Assembly: GCF_020880815.1 (NCBI RefSeq)
Contig: NZ_JAJITD010000004.1
Coordinates: 248,001 to 312,000 of the forward strand
Direction of reading: 5' to 3'
DNA: 64,000 nt
Source: Paraburkholderia sejongensis
GTDB lineage: Bacteria > Pseudomonadota > Gammaproteobacteria > Burkholderiales > Burkholderiaceae
Shown here piece after piece: positions 63,699-64,000 of the stretch. Position 1 is the first letter of the stretch. Each line of letters begins with the position of its first letter. Made by a program: the position numbers and the translations under genes. Below the pieces are notes generated by a model, which saw only the letters and a program-made list of their open reading frames with translations, had not been told where the DNA came from and made no database searches.

Positions 63699-64000
63699 AT
63701 GACTTCGCAAGCCCAATCTCCATTAAACGTCCCATTGCCACGCACGTGGGACGCCCGGCTCGCCCGCCGGCTCGTGACACCGCTAGTCGATACCTGGGTC
63801 ACGCCCAATCACCTGACCACGCTGCGCCTGTTGATCGGCGTAGCGGGCGCGTTGTGCCTTGCTCATGGCGGTTTTGCATGGGCCAATGCGGGCGCGCTGC
63901 TGATCGTGCTGTCGAACTTCGTCGATCATACGGACGGCGAACTCGCGCGTATCGGCGGCAAATCGAGCCGCATCGGTCATTTTTACGACCTCGCATGTGA
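63699..64000 (+). CDS. CDP-alcohol phosphatidyltransferase family protein, N-terminal part
   Basis: The frame from ATG 63699 runs off the window end after about 100 codons. It has the beginning of a CDP-alcohol phosphatidyltransferase: TPNHLTTLRLLIGVAGALCL (first helix) and DHTDGELARIGGKSSRIGHF followed by YDLAC, which matches D-x2-D-G-x2-A-R-x8-G-x3-D. The aspartates bind Mg2+ and CDP. The product and substrate cannot be determined from the fragment. The DNA just upstream (63650-63698) is rather AT-rich, fitting a promoter. Confidence 0.85.
   Translation, partial: MTSQAQSPLNVPLPRTWDARLARRLVTPLVDTWVTPNHLTTLRLLIGVAGALCLAHGGFAWANAGALLIVLSNFVDHTDGELARIGGKSSRIGHFYDLAC

Overview
The window is about 64 kb of high-GC DNA from a member of the Burkholderiaceae, most likely Paraburkholderia or a close relative. 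The signs are a lasR-rsaL-lasI-type quorum-sensing locus of the BraI/RsaL/BraR kind, two porins of the Burkholderiales type, a rut operon without rutE and rutG, a DUF3331 protein, a small H-NS-like protein and a very large hybrid signalling kinase. Gene content is mostly accessory metabolism, efflux and regulation, which suits a secondary chromosome or megaplasmid. I see no rRNA, tRNA, CRISPR array, insertion sequence or prophage.

Layout. 1-2 kb: the end of an asparaginase gene and a porin. 2-6 kb (minus): a three-subunit membrane FAD dehydrogenase of the gluconate 2-dehydrogenase type (gamma, flavoprotein, triheme cytochrome c). 6.4-11.1 kb: rutR divergent from rutABCDF, with two RutR-like operators between them. 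11.1-16.3 kb (minus): a 1721-residue pseudokinase/AAA/GAF/histidine kinase. 16.7-23.3 kb (minus): a periplasmic molybdenum hydroxylase with its 2Fe-2S subunit and cytochrome c, an Old Yellow Enzyme and an MFS pump. 23.6-28.5 kb (minus): a FUSC/NodT/DUF1656/HlyD efflux operon. 28.7-34 kb: an H-NS-like protein, a receiver/PAS-kinase/FixJ operon and an AraC regulator. 34.3-42 kb: DUF3331, PoxB, a PRC-barrel protein, then cytochrome bd oxidase and an FdhF/YdeP oxidoreductase. 42.1-43.1 kb: a decayed patch. 43.1-47 kb: an EgtB/SenA-like enzyme, an FNR-type regulator, UspA and a GntR regulator. 47.2-49 kb: quorum sensing. 49.4-57 kb: a truncated gene, a lactonase, an ABC transporter and an IlvD/Edd sugar-acid dehydratase. 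57-64 kb: small unknown proteins, a serine acetyltransferase, a YdjM-like membrane protein, a lipoprotein, a second porin and the start of a CDP-alcohol phosphatidyltransferase.

How the genes fit together. A respiratory theme runs through the window: two periplasmic dehydrogenases feeding c-type cytochromes, PoxB feeding quinone, a quinol-oxidising cytochrome bd, and an FNR-type O2 sensor beside UspA, whose promoter carries an FNR-like box. The 49.4-57 kb block looks like import of a sugar or sugar acid, lactone opening and dehydration. The signalling genes at 11-16 kb and 29-32 kb share a related histidine-kinase core.

The points most worth a second look are the complete LasRI/RsaL-style promoter architecture, the degenerate kinase domain, near-identical ATACC-WW-GGTAT palindromes on both sides of the two-component operon, a short orphan transcription unit ending in tandem terminators at 62.1-62.2 kb, three nested start codons made by an 11-bp tandem repeat at 63.4 kb, and a 5'-truncated gene still overlapping the lactonase. 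I did not find a clearly new multi-gene system.
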